From positions 284,970-348,969 of the forward strand of contig NZ_LMHC01000024.1 of the NCBI RefSeq assembly GCF_001427665.1: a stretch of 64,000 nt of DNA, in the 5' to 3' direction. Source of the DNA: Caulobacter sp. Root655 (lineage in GTDB: Bacteria; Pseudomonadota; Alphaproteobacteria; Caulobacterales; Caulobacteraceae). The notes under the pieces are model-generated. The model worked only from the letters and a program-made list of their open reading frames with translations, was not told the DNA's origin and made no database searches. How positions within the stretch are numbered: position 1 is the first letter of the stretch; every line of letters begins with the position of its first letter. Below are positions 7,786 to 16,439 of this stretch, one piece after another. The position numbers were made by a program, and so were the translations under genes.

Positions 7786-8472
7786 CTAGATTCGTTCCAG
7801 CTGAGCATCGCTTTCAGCCAATTCCAGCCAAGTACGAAACGATGCCGCTGCACGCTGCCAGCTCGCCTCCGGCGAAGTATTGGGGCGCGCACTCGGATGC
7901 TGGGCGAGAAAATCGATGCACAGATTCTGCCGCCGAAGTCGCCGGGCCGCCTTCCCTCCCAAGGTGACAATGAACGCGTTCGGAAGCACAGCAATCTGGC
8001 GGGCCAGATAGTTCGTCACACACACGTTTTCGACAACCTTGTCGATCGGTCCTCCGGAAAATTTGGCGGAGCAAAGCACGGCGTCCGTGATCCAGGTTTT
8101 CTCCAACTGCTCGGTGAGCGTCTCGTTGGGCCAACAGAGATCTAGGATTTTGCGAAGATTACGATGAAAGGGCGCGGGACGACCGCTGCGCCGCAACGAA
8201 TCCGTTTCCAATAAAGACTCAAAATAATTGGCGTGATCCGCCACCCATGCGGTCGAATCACCTACGTACTGCTCGCCGTCTGCCGGATTGCCTGGTTCAG
8301 CATTTACGAGAACGAGTCGGACGTTCTCGGATGACCCGTTGCCTCCCACAAAACCTCGCGGAATATGACCAGCCTCGGGCCGCCATGTGCAGTGGTCTGC
8401 ACATATTCCCTCGAAATGCGGGCAAGGGGACATTGCATGTTGGAGTATCGCAGCAAGTTCCGGCGAAGGCAT
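7786..8472 (-). CDS. Uncharacterised protein, resembling the uracil-DNA glycosylase fold
   Basis: The 228-residue protein is not confidently recognised. It has NVRLVLVNAEPG near residue 52, resembling motif A of the uracil-DNA-glycosylase superfamily (G-E-A-P-G), an AFIVTLGGKAARRL strand-helix unit, and AQHPSARPN near residue 192, resembling the H-P-S motif of the same superfamily. A cysteine/histidine-rich start (CPHFEGICADHC, residues 17-28) could bind metal. Base composition is clearly less GC-rich than the flanking recJ and fbp genes and codon use is more relaxed, suggesting acquisition by transfer. The start at 8472 is uncertain; a second ATG 13 codons later (MSPCPHFEG) is possible. Real coding capacity is likely, function is a weak inference. 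Confidence 0.55.
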   Translation of the reverse strand: MPSPELAAILQHAMSPCPHFEGICADHCTWRPEAGHIPRGFVGGNGSSENVRLVLVNAEPGNPADGEQYVGDSTAWVADHANYFESLLETDSLRRSGRPAPFHRNLRKILDLCWPNETLTEQLEKTWITDAVLCSAKFSGGPIDKVVENVCVTNYLARQIAVLPNAFIVTLGGKAARRLRRQNLCIDFLAQHPSARPNTSPEASWQRAAASFRTWLELAESDAQLERI

Positions 8473-8582
8473 AAAACCACCCCTGCACCCGCTTCCTTGA
8501 GCATTGCAGCCAAGCTTACTCAGCGGGCGAATTCGAAGATATAGCCACCCTACGTCAACTTAGGACGCGATACTCGCGATCC

Positions 8583-9554
8583 CTAAGCTGCCGTGACCAG
8601 ATCCACCTCGTTGGCCGAGCCCAGCACCACCGGCACCCGCTGGTGCAGCTTGGTCGGCTGCAGGTCGAGGATCGCCGCCTGGCCGTCGGTGGTGGCCTTG
8701 CCGCCGGCCCGCTCGACGATCAGCGACATTGGGTTGGCTTCATAGAGCAGGCGCAGCTTGCCCGGCTTGTCCGGCTCGCGGCTGTCCCACGGATACAGGA
8801 AGATCCCGCCACGCATCAGGATGCGGTGGACGTCTGCGACCATCGAGGCCACCCAGCGCATGTTGAAGTTCTTGCCGCGCGGCCCCGCCTTGCCCTGCAG
8901 GCAACCGTCGATGTAGCGCCGGACTGGTTCGGCCCAGTGGCGCTGGTTGGACATGTTGATCGCGAACTCGGCGGTGTCGGGCGAGATCGCCACCTCGCCG
9001 TGGGTCAGACGCCAGGCGCCGTCCGCGTCGAGGGTGAAACCCACGACGGCGTTCGACAGGGTCAGGATCAGCATGGTCTGAGGACCATAGACAGCGTAGC
9101 CGGCGGCGACCTGACGGCGGCCGGGTTGCAGGAAGTCGGCCTCGGTTGGGACGCCGGCGGCCGGCGCGGGCAGGATCGAGAAGATCGTGCCGACCGAGAC
9201 GTTGACGTCGATATTGCTGGAGCCGTCCAGCGGATCGAAGGTGACCAGGAAGCCCCCTTCCCGCCCGGTCGTCTCGATCTCCTCGAGCTCCTCGGACGCC
9301 AGCCCCGCCACCGCCGCGCAGCCCTTCAGGGCGTCGCGCAGGATGTCATTGGTGATGATGTCGAGCTTCTTCTGCTCTTCGTCCTGGACGTTGACCTGGC
9401 CCGCCGCGCCCAGGCTGCCCGAGATCGCGCCCGAGGCGACGACCTTGCTGATCTGGACGCAGGCGCCGGCGACCGCCGCGATCACGTCCTTGACCGCCGG
9501 ATCAGCGGCCTGCTCGGCGGCCAGGTGGTCGGCGAGATCGATCAGGGTGGTCAT
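8583..9554 (-). CDS. fbp: Fructose-1,6-bisphosphatase, class I
   Basis: The 323-residue protein (start [15 protein letters not shown]) has the class I FBPase metal-binding motif [13 protein letters not shown] around residue 101, the preceding SEELEEI acidic site, and the C-terminal [25 protein letters not shown] substrate-binding region. It hydrolyses fructose 1,6-bisphosphate to fructose 6-phosphate in gluconeogenesis. The start at 9554 is chosen over the longer open frame (9617) because family members begin here. The unrelated class II enzyme glpX lies directly upstream on the same strand, separated by a 230-base gap holding a palindromic repeat. Confidence 0.95.
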   Translation of the reverse strand: MTTLIDLADHLAAEQAADPAVKDVIAAVAGACVQISKVVASGAISGSLGAAGQVNVQDEEQKKLDIITNDILRDALKGCAAVAGLASEELEEIETTGREGGFLVTFDPLDGSSNIDVNVSVGTIFSILPAPAAGVPTEADFLQPGRRQVAAGYAVYGPQTMLILTLSNAVVGFTLDADGAWRLTHGEVAISPDTAEFAINMSNQRHWAEPVRRYIDGCLQGKAGPRGKNFNMRWVASMVADVHRILMRGGIFLYPWDSREPDKPGKLRLLYEANPMSLIVERAGGKATTDGQAAILDLQPTKLHQRVPVVLGSANEVDLVTAA

Positions 9555-9688
9555 GCGGAGGCCTCGAATGGCGGCGGGATTCGCCGCGACCTTAGTCAAA
9601 GGGTGGGTGCGAGCCAACGACGGCTACCCCGCCGAAGCGGGGTTCAAGGTTATGGCCTGGAAAAGGCGGCAGTCTTGAGACGCCGCGC

Positions 9689-9790
9689 CTAGAGCAAGCC
9701 GCGCGACATAGGCCCGGCTTGCTCTAGGTTTTTGTTTTCGCATCGTTTCTACGGAAAACCGGTCCCCACTTTTCCGCACGATGCTCTAGA
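9689..9790. repeat. Alphaproteobacterial palindromic intergenic repeat
   Basis: Two adjoining inverted-repeat units lie between glpX and fbp. The first is AGAGCAAGCCG, a 13-base loop, CGGCTTGCTCT. The second runs from a T-rich tract through CGCATCGT, GGAAAACCGGTCCCC and TTTTCCGCACGATG to GCTCTAGA. The AGAGCATCGTGCGGAAAA...CCGG arrangement is one I recognise as a dispersed element common in Rhizobiales and relatives. Its outer end contains the glpX stop codon (9786-9788). Confidence 0.7.
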
Positions 9791-10739
9791 CCTTCCGCTT
9801 CATCCGCACTTCGCGCACCGTGCCGGTGGTCGAATTCATCACCAGGGTGTGGGTGTGGACGAAGCCGTCCTTGTAGGTGACACCGTCCAGCAGGTTGCCC
9901 CAGGTGACGCCGGTGGCGGCGAAGATGGCGTCGGCGCGGACGATGTCGTGCAGGTCGTACTTCTTGTCGAGCTCGGTGATGCCCCACTTGGCGGCGCGGG
10001 CCTTCTCGTCGGCGTTGCGGAACAACAGCCGGCCCTGGAACTGGCCGCCGACGCACTTCAGCGCGGCGCAGGCCAGCACCCCCTCGGGCGCGCCACCGGA
10101 GCCGACATAGAGGTCGATGCCGGTGGAAGGATCGGTGGTGTTGATCACCCCGGCCACGTCGCCGTCGGTGATCAGATGCACCCGCGCGCCGACCGAGCGG
10201 ACGCTGGCGATGATCTCGGCGTGGCGAGGGCGGTCCAGCACGCAGACGGTGATCTGCTCCGGCGGGACGCCCTTGGCCGCGGCGATGGCCTGGACATTCT
10301 CGGCCGGGGACTTGTCGAGGTCGATCACGCCGGCCGGCAGGCCGGGGCCGCAGGCGATCTTGTCCATATAGGTGTCGGGCGCGTTCAGCAGCGTGCCCTT
10401 GGGCGCCCAGGCCATCACCGCCAGGGCGTTGGGCATGGCCTTGGCCGCCAGGGTGGTGCCCTCCAGCGGGTCCAGGGCGATGTCGACCTTCGGACCTTTG
10501 CCCGTGCCGACCTTCTCGCCGATGTAGAGCATGGGCGCTTCGTCGCGCTCGCCCTCGCCGATCACGATCTCGCCTGCGATGGTCAGTTCGTTGAGCGCGT
10601 TGCGCATGGCGTCGACCGCGGCCTGGTCGGCCGCCTTCTCGTCGCCCCGACCCACCATGGTCCAGGAGGCGATGGCGGCGGCTTCGGTCACCCGGACCGC
10701 GTCCAGGACCAGCGAGCGGTCCAGGGTCTTCGAACTCAT
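9786..10739 (-). CDS. glpX: Fructose-1,6-bisphosphatase, class II (GlpX)
   Basis: The 317-residue protein begins MSSKTLDRSLVLDAVRVTEAAAIAS and has class II FBPase motifs GEIVIGEGERDEAPMLYIGE, VDIALDPLEGTT (metal site) and GSGGAPEGVLACAALKC. It performs the same reaction as class I Fbp, and in autotrophs and some others also sedoheptulose 1,7-bisphosphatase activity. It lies 52 bases after hom and before fbp on the same strand. A GlpX downstream of homoserine dehydrogenase is a recurring arrangement in alphaproteobacteria as far as I recall. Confidence 0.95.
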   Translation of the reverse strand: MSSKTLDRSLVLDAVRVTEAAAIASWTMVGRGDEKAADQAAVDAMRNALNELTIAGEIVIGEGERDEAPMLYIGEKVGTGKGPKVDIALDPLEGTTLAAKAMPNALAVMAWAPKGTLLNAPDTYMDKIACGPGLPAGVIDLDKSPAENVQAIAAAKGVPPEQITVCVLDRPRHAEIIASVRSVGARVHLITDGDVAGVINTTDPSTGIDLYVGSGGAPEGVLACAALKCVGGQFQGRLLFRNADEKARAAKWGITELDKKYDLHDIVRADAIFAATGVTWGNLLDGVTYKDGFVHTHTLVMNSTTGTVREVRMKRKV

Positions 10740-10791
10740 CAGTGTCTCCCAGCCTATGCGAGGCCTAAGTCCCGACCGCTTCGCGCGGTTC

Positions 10792-12081
10792 TCAGATGCG
10801 CGCGACGCGCAAAAGGCGGGGACGCTCTAGCACGGCGTGCAGCTTTTCGATGCGGCTAATCGCGTCCAGGAGATTGGATTCGGGAGTCGCATGGGTGACG
10901 AGCACAATGGGAACGCCCCCCGCCCCTTCGACGGGCTTCTGCAGGAAGCTGTCGATCGAGACGGCGCATTCGGCCAGGGTTTCGGAGATCGCGGCGATGG
11001 CCCCAGGCTCGTCACGGACCATGACCCGCAGATAGGCCTTGCCCACCGAACGGGCCGGATCGACGGCGACGAACGGCTTCAGCTGGCCGGCTGGAGCCTG
11101 GAACACCGGACGCTTGGCGCCGGTCATGACGTCGGCGATGTCGGCGGCCACGGCGGCGGCGGTGGGCCCCGCGCCGGCGCCCGGGCCCTGGATGAAGATC
11201 CGGCCGATTCGCTTGCCCTCGATGAACAGGGCGTTGAGCGCCCCGCCGGCCTGGGCCAGGGGATGGTCGAGCGGCACCAGCGACGGATGCACCTTCACCG
11301 ACACGCCGTCGTCGGTCTTGGCCGCGCCGGCCACCAGCTTGATGCGATAGCCCAGGTCCTTGGCCAGTTTGATGTCCAGCAGCTCGACGTCGCTGATGCC
11401 CTCGATCTCGGCGGCGCCGAAATCGGGCGCGCAGCCGAAGGCCAGGGCGGCCAGGATGCTGATCTTGTGACCGGCGTCGAAGCCGCCGACGTCCATGGTC
11501 GGGTCGGCCTCGGCATAGCCCAGGGCCTGGGCCTCGCGCAGCACGTCGGCGAAGTCGCGGCCGGTCTTCTCCATCTCCGAGAGGATGAAGTTGCAGGTGC
11601 CGTTGAGGATGCCGGCCACGCCGATCACGTCGTCGCCGACCATGGCCTCGCGCAGCATCTTCACCGCCGGCGTGCCCCCCATCACGGCGGCCTCGAACAA
11701 TAGCGGAGCGTTGTTGGCCTCGGCCAGGGCCGCCAGTTCGGCGCCGTGCTCGGCGATCAGGGCCTTGTTGGCGGTGACCACCGGCTTGCCCAGCTTCAGC
11801 GCCGCCTCGACCGCGGCCTTGGCCGGACCGTCCGAGCCGCCGACCAGCTCGACGAACAGATCGACGTCCGGCGACGACGCCAGGGCGACGGGGTCGTCGA
11901 ACCAGGTCAGACCCGAAATGTCGATGGCGCGCGGCCGCGAGCGCGAGCGGGCCGACACCGCCGTCACCACGGCGCGGTCGCCGGCCGGGGCGAAGTCGGG
12001 GCGCTCGGCCAGGAACTGCAGCAGGCCGCCGCCGACGGTGCCGAGGCCGGCGACGCCGACGCGCCAGGTTTTCTGGGTCAT
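10792..12081 (-). CDS. hom: Homoserine dehydrogenase
   Basis: The 429-residue protein (MTQKTWRVGVAGLGTVGGG) has an N-terminal Rossmann nucleotide-binding motif GLGTVGGG, the catalytic-domain signatures GILNGTCNFILSEME and AEADPTMDVGGFDAGHK, and a C-terminal ACT domain from about residue 345 (RVMVRDEPGAIAAISETLA). It reduces aspartate semialdehyde to homoserine on the path to threonine and methionine; the ACT domain normally mediates threonine feedback. The start at 12081 has AGGAA upstream and matches family length. It forms a likely operon with the upstream aminotransferase and the downstream glpX. Confidence 0.96.
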   Translation of the reverse strand: MTQKTWRVGVAGLGTVGGGLLQFLAERPDFAPAGDRAVVTAVSARSRSRPRAIDISGLTWFDDPVALASSPDVDLFVELVGGSDGPAKAAVEAALKLGKPVVTANKALIAEHGAELAALAEANNAPLLFEAAVMGGTPAVKMLREAMVGDDVIGVAGILNGTCNFILSEMEKTGRDFADVLREAQALGYAEADPTMDVGGFDAGHKISILAALAFGCAPDFGAAEIEGISDVELLDIKLAKDLGYRIKLVAGAAKTDDGVSVKVHPSLVPLDHPLAQAGGALNALFIEGKRIGRIFIQGPGAGAGPTAAAVAADIADVMTGAKRPVFQAPAGQLKPFVAVDPARSVGKAYLRVMVRDEPGAIAAISETLAECAVSIDSFLQKPVEGAGGVPIVLVTHATPESNLLDAISRIEKLHAVLERPRLLRVARI

Positions 12082-12142
12082 GTTCTGCGTTCCTGGTTCC
12101 GAGGGTCGAGCGACGCCCATCCTTTTGGGGGATTTGGGCGGC

Positions 12143-13363
12143 TCAGACCTGTTCCATCTTGTTGTGCGCCTTGGCCAGGATCGTGTCGGCGTTGGCGATG
12201 AACTTCTTGACGTTGCGGGCGGCCTGCTTGATGCGCTGCTCGTTCTCGACTAGGCCGATGCGCACATAGCCCTCGCCGTATTCGCCGAAACCGATGCCGG
12301 GAGCCACGGCGACGCCGGCCTCCTCGATCAGCAGGCGCGAGAACAGCATCGAGCCGGCGGCCTCGTAGGCCGGCGGGATCTTGGCCCAGGCGAACATCGA
12401 GGCCGGCGGGTTGGGAATATCCCACCCGGCCCGCTGCATCGACGACACCAGGGTGTCGCGACGGCTCTTGTAGATGGCGCGGATCTCGTCGACGCAGTCC
12501 TGCGGACCGTTCAGCGCCGCAGCGGCGGCCACCTGCACCGGGGTGTAGGCGCCGTAGTCGAGATAGGACTTCACCCGAGCCAGGGCGGCGCAGATGCGGG
12601 CGTTGCCGACCACCATGCCCACGCGCCAGCCGGCCATGGCGTAGGTCTTGGACAGCGAGTTGACCTCGACCGCGATGTCCTTGGCCCCATCGACCTGCAG
12701 GATCGAGGGCGGCGGGTTGTTGTCGAAATAGATCTCGCCATAGGCCACGTCGCTGATCACCAGCAGGTCGTGCTTCTTGGCCAGGGCCACGGCGTCCTTG
12801 TAGAAGTCCAGGTCCACCCACTGGGCCGTCGGGTTGGACGGGTAGGACAGGATCAGCACGCTGGGCGGCGGCACCGAGTGCTTCACCGCGCGGCTGATGT
12901 TGGACAGGTACTGCTCGGGCGACAGGGCCGGCACGTGGCGGATCACCCCGCCGGCCATGATGAAGCCGAAGGCGTGGATCGGATAGGCCGGGTTGGGGCA
13001 GATGATCACGTCGCCGGGCGCGGTCAGGGCCTGGGCCAGGTTGGCGAAGCCTTCCTTTGAGCCCAGGGTGGCGATCACCTCGGTGTCGGGGTTCAGCTTC
13101 ACGCCGAACCGGCGGCCGTAGTAGCCGGCCATCGCCTTGCGCAGGCCGGCGATGCCCTTGGACGCCGAGTAGCGGCCGGCCTTGGGATCGCGCGCCGTCT
13201 CGATCAGCTTGTCGACGATGTGCTTGGGGGTCGGCATGTCGGGATTGCCCATGCCGAAATCGATGATGTCGGTGCCCTCGGCGCGCAGGCGCGCCTTGAT
13301 CTTGTTCACCTCTTCGAAAACGTAGGGCGGCAGGCGACGGATACGGTGGAAATCGGAGGTCAT
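12143..13363 (-). CDS. Class I/II PLP-dependent aminotransferase (alanine/aspartate type)
   Basis: The 406-residue protein (MTSDFHRIRRLPPYVFEEVNKIK) is a fold-type I aminotransferase with IDFGMGNPDMPTP near the start, YPSNPTAQWVD, SDVAYGEIYFD and the PLP-lysine motif VNSLSKTYAMAGWRVG. It is closest in pattern to the AlaC / LL-diaminopimelate-aminotransferase-like group, often annotated as aspartate aminotransferase. Position immediately before hom suggests amino-acid biosynthesis from aspartate or alanine. An alternative start four codons upstream (MSPF) exists; neither has a strong ribosome-binding site. The exact substrate pair is open. Confidence 0.9.
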   Translation of the reverse strand: MTSDFHRIRRLPPYVFEEVNKIKARLRAEGTDIIDFGMGNPDMPTPKHIVDKLIETARDPKAGRYSASKGIAGLRKAMAGYYGRRFGVKLNPDTEVIATLGSKEGFANLAQALTAPGDVIICPNPAYPIHAFGFIMAGGVIRHVPALSPEQYLSNISRAVKHSVPPPSVLILSYPSNPTAQWVDLDFYKDAVALAKKHDLLVISDVAYGEIYFDNNPPPSILQVDGAKDIAVEVNSLSKTYAMAGWRVGMVVGNARICAALARVKSYLDYGAYTPVQVAAAAALNGPQDCVDEIRAIYKSRRDTLVSSMQRAGWDIPNPPASMFAWAKIPPAYEAAGSMLFSRLLIEEAGVAVAPGIGFGEYGEGYVRIGLVENEQRIKQAARNVKKFIANADTILAKAHNKMEQV

Positions 13364-13473
13364 GAAAGGGCTCATTGCGCCGCTTCGGCGCGCCGGGAGC
13401 AGATGTCGGGCATGGATAGACCCCGAGCGGGGTCCAGCCAAGCCAGTTCAAGGGAAATTATGCCTCCGTCGCC

Positions 13474-13923
13474 CTATTGGGGCTTGGACGGAGGCGCGGT
13501 AGCTCGTTCGCGCGCCGCCTTCGCGAAGGCTTCGGTCGCGGCGCGGTCGGCGTCGGTGGGAATGTCGAGCGCCGGCGCCTTGGCCGCGGCGCGGGCCTTG
13601 GCGGCGTAGACCTCGGTGTTCGACAGGGTCCAGGTGCCGGGCGCGGTGTCGCGCATCAGCTTGGCGGCGGCCACCTTCTCGTCGCCGACGGCCTTCTTGA
13701 ACTGGACCGGCGTGCGCACGTCGGTCGGAATCGCCGGGATATCCATGAAGGACGGGCGGTCGGCGCGCTTGGAGGCCTTGGCCGCGGCGTTGGCGGCGGC
13801 GGCCACCGGCGAGGCCGGATCGGCCGGCGGCGGCGAGAACGGCGACGCGCAGGCGGCAAGGCTCAGGGCCACGCCACAGAAGAGTACGCCAAGACGTACG
13901 ATTTTGCCGGTTTCGTCGTTCAT
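13474..13923 (-). CDS. Small lipoprotein of unknown function
   Basis: The 149-residue protein has a signal sequence ending in the lipobox LAAC (Cys25), so it should be lipidated and anchored in the envelope. After a Pro/Ala-rich stretch it has PSFMDIPAIPTDVRTPVQFKKAV, a pattern seen in small Caulobacterales lipoproteins of unknown role. It is divergent from phaC across 94 bases, which therefore must hold both promoters. Confidence 0.75.
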   Translation of the reverse strand: MNDETGKIVRLGVLFCGVALSLAACASPFSPPPADPASPVAAAANAAAKASKRADRPSFMDIPAIPTDVRTPVQFKKAVGDEKVAAAKLMRDTAPGTWTLSNTEVYAAKARAAAKAPALDIPTDADRAATEAFAKAARERATAPPSKPQ

Positions 13924-14017
13924 CTTGCCTCAGGTCTTATGCGATGATCGCGGCGAGCGAAAGGCCATCCGCATCACCAAGTGAGATGGCCCAAGACAAG
14001 AAGGTGGAAGGAAGCCC

Positions 14018-16006
14018 ATGGCCATGACTGAAACCTCCCCCAAACCGCGTAAAAAGGCCGCTCCAAAGGCCGACGCGGCGCAGGCCGCCGCCAAGCCATC
14101 GCCAAAAGCGACTCCGAAGCCCAAGCCCTCGCCGGACGCCGCCGCGGCCTCGGCCGAATCGGCGACGCGCCGGGAGCCGCCGCCGACCGCCATTCCGCCC
14201 AACTTCGAGGCCTTCCTCTCGCCCGATCAGCGTCAGATGCTGGAGACCCTTTCGGCCAACCTGGCCCGCGCGGCGGTCACCGCCCAGGGCGCGATCGCCG
14301 AGGCCGCCCTGCGCCAGGCCGACCGGCCGGCCGCCCTCAACCCCGATCCCTTCCATGTCGGCCCCGCCTTCAACGAGGTGATGACCAGCCTGGCGGCCCA
14401 GCCCGACCGGCTGCTGCGGGCCCAGGCCGACCTCTTCAGCCGCTACATGGACCTTTGGCAGTCCGCCGCCCGCAAGATGACCGGCGAGCCGACCCAGCCC
14501 GTCGTCTCCCCCTCCAGCGGCGACAAGCGGTTCAGCGACCCCGACTGGGCGTCCAATCCGATGTTCGACATGATGAAGCAGTCCTATCTGCTGTCGTCCA
14601 ACTGGCTGAACGAGCTGGTGTCGCAGGCCGAGGGCGTCGACCCGTCGGCCAAGCGGCGGGTGGCGTTCTTCACCAAGATGCTGACCGACGCCTTCTCGCC
14701 GTCGAACTTCTTGATCTCCAACCCCGCCGCCCTGCGCGAGGTGATGCAGAGCAAGGGCGAGAGCCTGGTGCGCGGCATGGAGAACTTCGCCGCCGACCTG
14801 GAGCGCGGCGGCGGCCAACTGGCGATCAGCCAGACCGACCTGGCCAAGTTCAAGGTCGGCGAGAACGTCGCCACCGCGCCCGGCAAGGTGGTCTACCAGA
14901 ACGACATCCTGCAACTGCTGCAGTTCGACCCAACCACCGAGCGGGTCCATGAAATTCCGCTGCTGATCTTCCCGCCGTGGATCAACAAGTTCTACATCCT
15001 CGACTTGCGCCCCGAGAACTCGATGATCCGCTGGCTGACCGGCCAGGGCTTCACGGTGTTCGTCGCCTCGTGGGTCAATCCCGACAGCCGCCAGGCCGAC
15101 AAGACCTTCGAGGACTACATGTTCGAGGGCGTCTATGACGCCAGCCAGCAGGTGATGGCCCAGACCGGCGTCGATAAGGTCAACACCGTCGGCTACTGCA
15201 TCGGCGGCACCCTGCTGTCCTGCGCCCTGGCCCACATGGCGGCCAAGGGCGACAAGCGGATCAATTCGGCCACCTTCTTCGCCGCCCAGCAGGACTTCTC
15301 CGAGGCCGGCGACCTGCTGCTGTTCACCGACGAGACCTGGATCAAGACCATCGAGGAGCAGATCGACCGCCAGGGCGGCTACCTGCCCAGCCAGTCGATG
15401 GCCGACACCTTCAACAGCCTGCGCGGCAACGACCTGATCTGGTCGTTCTTCATCAACAACTACCTGATGGGCAAGGAGCCGCGGCCCTTCGACCTGCTGT
15501 TCTGGAACGCCGACCAGACGCGCATGCCCAAGGCCCTGCACCTCTACTACCTGCGCAACTTCTACAAGGACAACGCCCTGACCAAGGGCCACCTGACCCT
15601 GGGCGGCGAGGCGCTGGACCTGTCGAAGGTCGAGACGCCGATCTACGTCCAGTCGTCCAAGGACGACCACATCGCCCCCTACCGCAGCGTCTATCGCGGC
15701 GCGCGGGCCTTCGGCGGGCCGGTGACCTTCACCATGGCCGGCTCGGGCCACATCGCCGGGGTGATCAACCACCCTGACGCGATGAAGTACCAGCACTGGA
15801 CCAACGAGCACCTGCCAGGCTCGGTCGAGGGCTGGCGGGCCGGCGCCGCCGAGCATCCCGGCTCGTGGTGGCCGCACTGGGCGACCTGGCTGAAGGCGAA
15901 GTCGGGCAAGCTGGTCCCTGCCCGCGATCCGGCCAGGGGCGTCCTCAAACCGATCGAGGACGCCCCTGGAAGCTATGTCCGCGTGCGGTCGAACGCAGCG
16001 GTCTAG
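14018..16006 (+). CDS. phaC: Class I poly(3-hydroxyalkanoate) synthase
   Basis: The 662-residue protein polymerises (R)-3-hydroxybutyryl-CoA into storage polyester. It has a Lys/Ala/Pro-rich N-terminal tail of about 60 residues, the PhaC N-terminal domain, then an alpha/beta-hydrolase domain with the lipase-like box GYCIGG and nucleophile Cys394. The catalytic Asp is probably Asp550 in KDDHIAP and the catalytic His is His578 in SGHIAG. Length is slightly above the usual 590 because of the tail. Two ATG codons (14018 and 14024) are possible. No phaA/phaB lie next to it; a MaoC-type hydratase at 43533 could supply substrate from beta-oxidation, which is speculative. Confidence 0.96.
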   Translation: MAMTETSPKPRKKAAPKADAAQAAAKPSPKATPKPKPSPDAAAASAESATRREPPPTAIPPNFEAFLSPDQRQMLETLSANLARAAVTAQGAIAEAALRQADRPAALNPDPFHVGPAFNEVMTSLAAQPDRLLRAQADLFSRYMDLWQSAARKMTGEPTQPVVSPSSGDKRFSDPDWASNPMFDMMKQSYLLSSNWLNELVSQAEGVDPSAKRRVAFFTKMLTDAFSPSNFLISNPAALREVMQSKGESLVRGMENFAADLERGGGQLAISQTDLAKFKVGENVATAPGKVVYQNDILQLLQFDPTTERVHEIPLLIFPPWINKFYILDLRPENSMIRWLTGQGFTVFVASWVNPDSRQADKTFEDYMFEGVYDASQQVMAQTGVDKVNTVGYCIGGTLLSCALAHMAAKGDKRINSATFFAAQQDFSEAGDLLLFTDETWIKTIEEQIDRQGGYLPSQSMADTFNSLRGNDLIWSFFINNYLMGKEPRPFDLLFWNADQTRMPKALHLYYLRNFYKDNALTKGHLTLGGEALDLSKVETPIYVQSSKDDHIAPYRSVYRGARAFGGPVTFTMAGSGHIAGVINHPDAMKYQHWTNEHLPGSVEGWRAGAAEHPGSWWPHWATWLKAKSGKLVPARDPARGVLKPIEDAPGSYVRVRSNAAV

Positions 16007-16363
16007 CTAGATCAGCCCAACCTCATAGGCCAGCTCAACCGGCATCGCCTCGGCGATGTCGATCAGCGGCTGCACGCGTTCCAGGTGCTCAATGAAACGC
16101 GGATCCCGGCGGAAACGCTCGGCGTCCTGGGCCGTGTCGAAGGAGGAGATCAACACCACCACGCCCTTCGCCGGCGACTTCAACATCCGGCTCCCGCGCA
16201 CGCCTTGGACCTGGCCGCGCACGCGCATGAACTGAGCGTGCTGCAAGGCGACGAATTCGTCGAACTTGCCGGGCTTGGTCTGGATGATGCTGATGCTGAA
16301 AACCGGCGGGTCGGACAAGGCGGCCGCGACCGTGGCGTGATCTGGAACGGTGAGCGTGGTCAT
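16007..16363 (-). CDS. Antibiotic-biosynthesis-monooxygenase-domain protein
   Basis: The 118-residue protein begins MTTLTVPDHATVAAAL with AGGAG just upstream (start 16363). It has the ABM ferredoxin-like fold pattern: VFSISIIQTKPGKFDEFVALQHAQF, GVRGSRMLKSPAKGVVVLISSF and DAERFRRDPRF. Such proteins are cofactor-free quinone monooxygenases or stress-linked small dimeric proteins. It is divergent from soxR, and a SoxR box sits between them, so it is very likely a SoxR-activated gene responding to redox-cycling compounds. It ends base-to-base against the phaC stop. Confidence 0.85.
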   Translation of the reverse strand: MTTLTVPDHATVAAALSDPPVFSISIIQTKPGKFDEFVALQHAQFMRVRGQVQGVRGSRMLKSPAKGVVVLISSFDTAQDAERFRRDPRFIEHLERVQPLIDIAEAMPVELAYEVGLI

Positions 16364-16411
16364 GAAGGCTCCTGGAAAGGCGTTGCCGTGGGAGGAGCCC
16401 TTCCTGTAAAA

Positions 16412-16429
16412 CCTCAACCTTAGTTGAGG
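16412..16429. promoter_or_regulatory. SoxR box
   Basis: The 18-base dyad CCTCAACCTTAGTTGAGG fits the SoxR operator consensus (CCTCAAG-N4-CTTGAGG) closely and lies in the 76-base divergent region between soxR and the monooxygenase gene, where SoxR would activate the target and control itself. Confidence 0.88.
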
Positions 16430-16439
16430 TCAAGCGCCA

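Noticed and set aside
13937-15877. 646-codon minus-strand open frame opposite phaC
   Set aside because: Low-complexity Gly/Val/Leu/Gln content mirrors the codon bias of phaC on the other strand; no start or ribosome-binding site of note.
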